Shown here: positions 63,359 to 64,000 of the stretch, piece by piece
Position numbering within the stretch: the stretch's first letter is position 1
Layout of the letters: each line of letters opens with the position of its first letter
Assembly (NCBI GenBank): GCA_013399015.1
Contig: VWZX01002286.1
Location: 31,001 to 95,000, forward strand
Source of the DNA: Galbula dea
Lineage: Eukaryota > Chordata > Aves > Piciformes > Galbulidae
Length of the DNA: 64,000 bases
Direction of reading: 5' to 3'
Notes under the pieces: model-generated
What the model saw: the letters and a program-made list of their open reading frames with translations, nothing else
Database searches by the model: none
What the model was told of the DNA's origin: nothing
Made by a program: the position numbers and the translations under genes

Positions 63359-64000
63359 GTAATCATCTTTTACTTTTTTTCTTTAATTTTCAAGTTAAAA
63401 ATCTATGGGGCATGTCTATAGTGACTTTAGTGAGAAATGTAATTAACCTAAAAAAATGGTTTCAAGGCACATTAGACATTTAAAATTGTTCCCCACTCTG
63501 TTAGTACTTACAATAATTAGACAAAAAGCCCCATTTATTAATAAATCAGTAAATGTAATTAGTCTCTTAACTTCAAGGCAAATGGGTAAGAAACTCTGAA
63601 TTTCTATTTTGCTGGAAATTTCAGACAGACCATATCTCTCTTAAAGCACAACTTACTAAAAATTCACAAATTCATTAAATGGAACTGCATCAGTTTTACT
63701 TACAGTTTTAATAACAAAACCTATCTTAAGAAATGTAATTAATTTTTAGTAACAGAAAGGGTTAAATTGGTTCATTTTCCTGACTTCATTTATTTGTGTT
63801 CATGCAGATTAAAGGATGGCTAATGAAAACTGCTTAATATAATGCAATTAAGCAGAATAAATTCCTCAATGTAGCTATTTGCTAGAAAAGCCAGTGTATG
63901 AAAAGTTCAGTACAGTTGCCATTAAAGTCTTGACAAACGTATTGACTCTGTGTATTAACTAAAATATGAGTCTGCCTTGGGCTGCAAGGTGTTACTTGTA
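63359..64000 (+). other. CDIN1: Intron 4 of CDIN1 (partial)
   Basis: Intronic sequence to the right edge of the window. No acceptor followed by the expected next coding segment is visible, so exon 5 lies beyond. Repeated ATGTAATTA/GTAATTA-type words (63437, 63556, 63735) are present but without clear meaning. Confidence 0.8.

Noticed and set aside
63359..63421. Continuation of the exon 4 reading frame past the donor site
   Set aside because: Homology to CDIN1 ends exactly at GAG|GTAATC, and the following Phe/Tyr-rich residues are intronic read-through.
1..64000. tRNA, rRNA, microRNA, CRISPR array, operon or bacterial mobile element
   Set aside because: None was recognised. The window is vertebrate intergenic and intronic DNA, though an unaided reading could miss a microRNA hairpin.

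Overview
This is a piece of a vertebrate nuclear genome, most likely from a bird. The base composition is AT-rich with long non-coding stretches, there is one CpG island, genes have introns with GT...AG splice sites, and the dispersed repeats are CR1 LINE fragments plus one degraded endogenous-retrovirus LTR of the type common in birds. There is nothing prokaryotic in it. I cannot name the species.

One protein-coding gene is recognisable: the 5' half of CDIN1 (codanin-1-interacting nuclease, human C15orf41) on the + strand. Its CpG-island promoter lies at about 34.15-35.12 kb. Four coding exons can be placed exactly: 34817-34917, 58976-59021, 59871-59935 and 63298-63358. Together they encode the first 91 residues in one unbroken frame, against about 281 residues in the human protein. 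The remaining exons, including the whole nuclease domain, lie beyond the right edge.

Layout: 1-34.1 kb is upstream intergenic DNA with no gene I can support. It holds several CR1 pieces (about 13.7, 19.8, 21.1, 21.2-21.8 and 25.6 kb), simple repeats, a CTCF-like site and a candidate conserved regulatory block near 15.8-16.1 kb. 34.1-35.1 kb is the promoter and exon 1. 34.9-59.0 kb is a 24-kb first intron with a fairly intact CR1 3' end (36.2 kb), a small antisense CR1 (40.4 kb), a 209-base purine-rich tract (41.2 kb), an LTR remnant (51.0-51.5 kb) and candidate enhancers near 43 and 58.5 kb. Intron 2 (849 bases) is short, and much of it looks like a regulatory element with TALE-homeodomain (MEIS/PKNOX/TGIF) sites, including a 12-base palindrome-type site. 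Intron 3 (3.4 kb) and the start of intron 4 complete the window.

In other vertebrates CDIN1 neighbours MEIS2, whose surroundings are known to be rich in conserved non-coding elements. The candidate elements may therefore belong to a MEIS2 regulatory landscape rather than to CDIN1; this is inference. I found no evidence of a previously undescribed multi-gene system. The best leads are the TALE-site cluster in intron 2, the other candidate enhancers, and the frame logic of the small exons.
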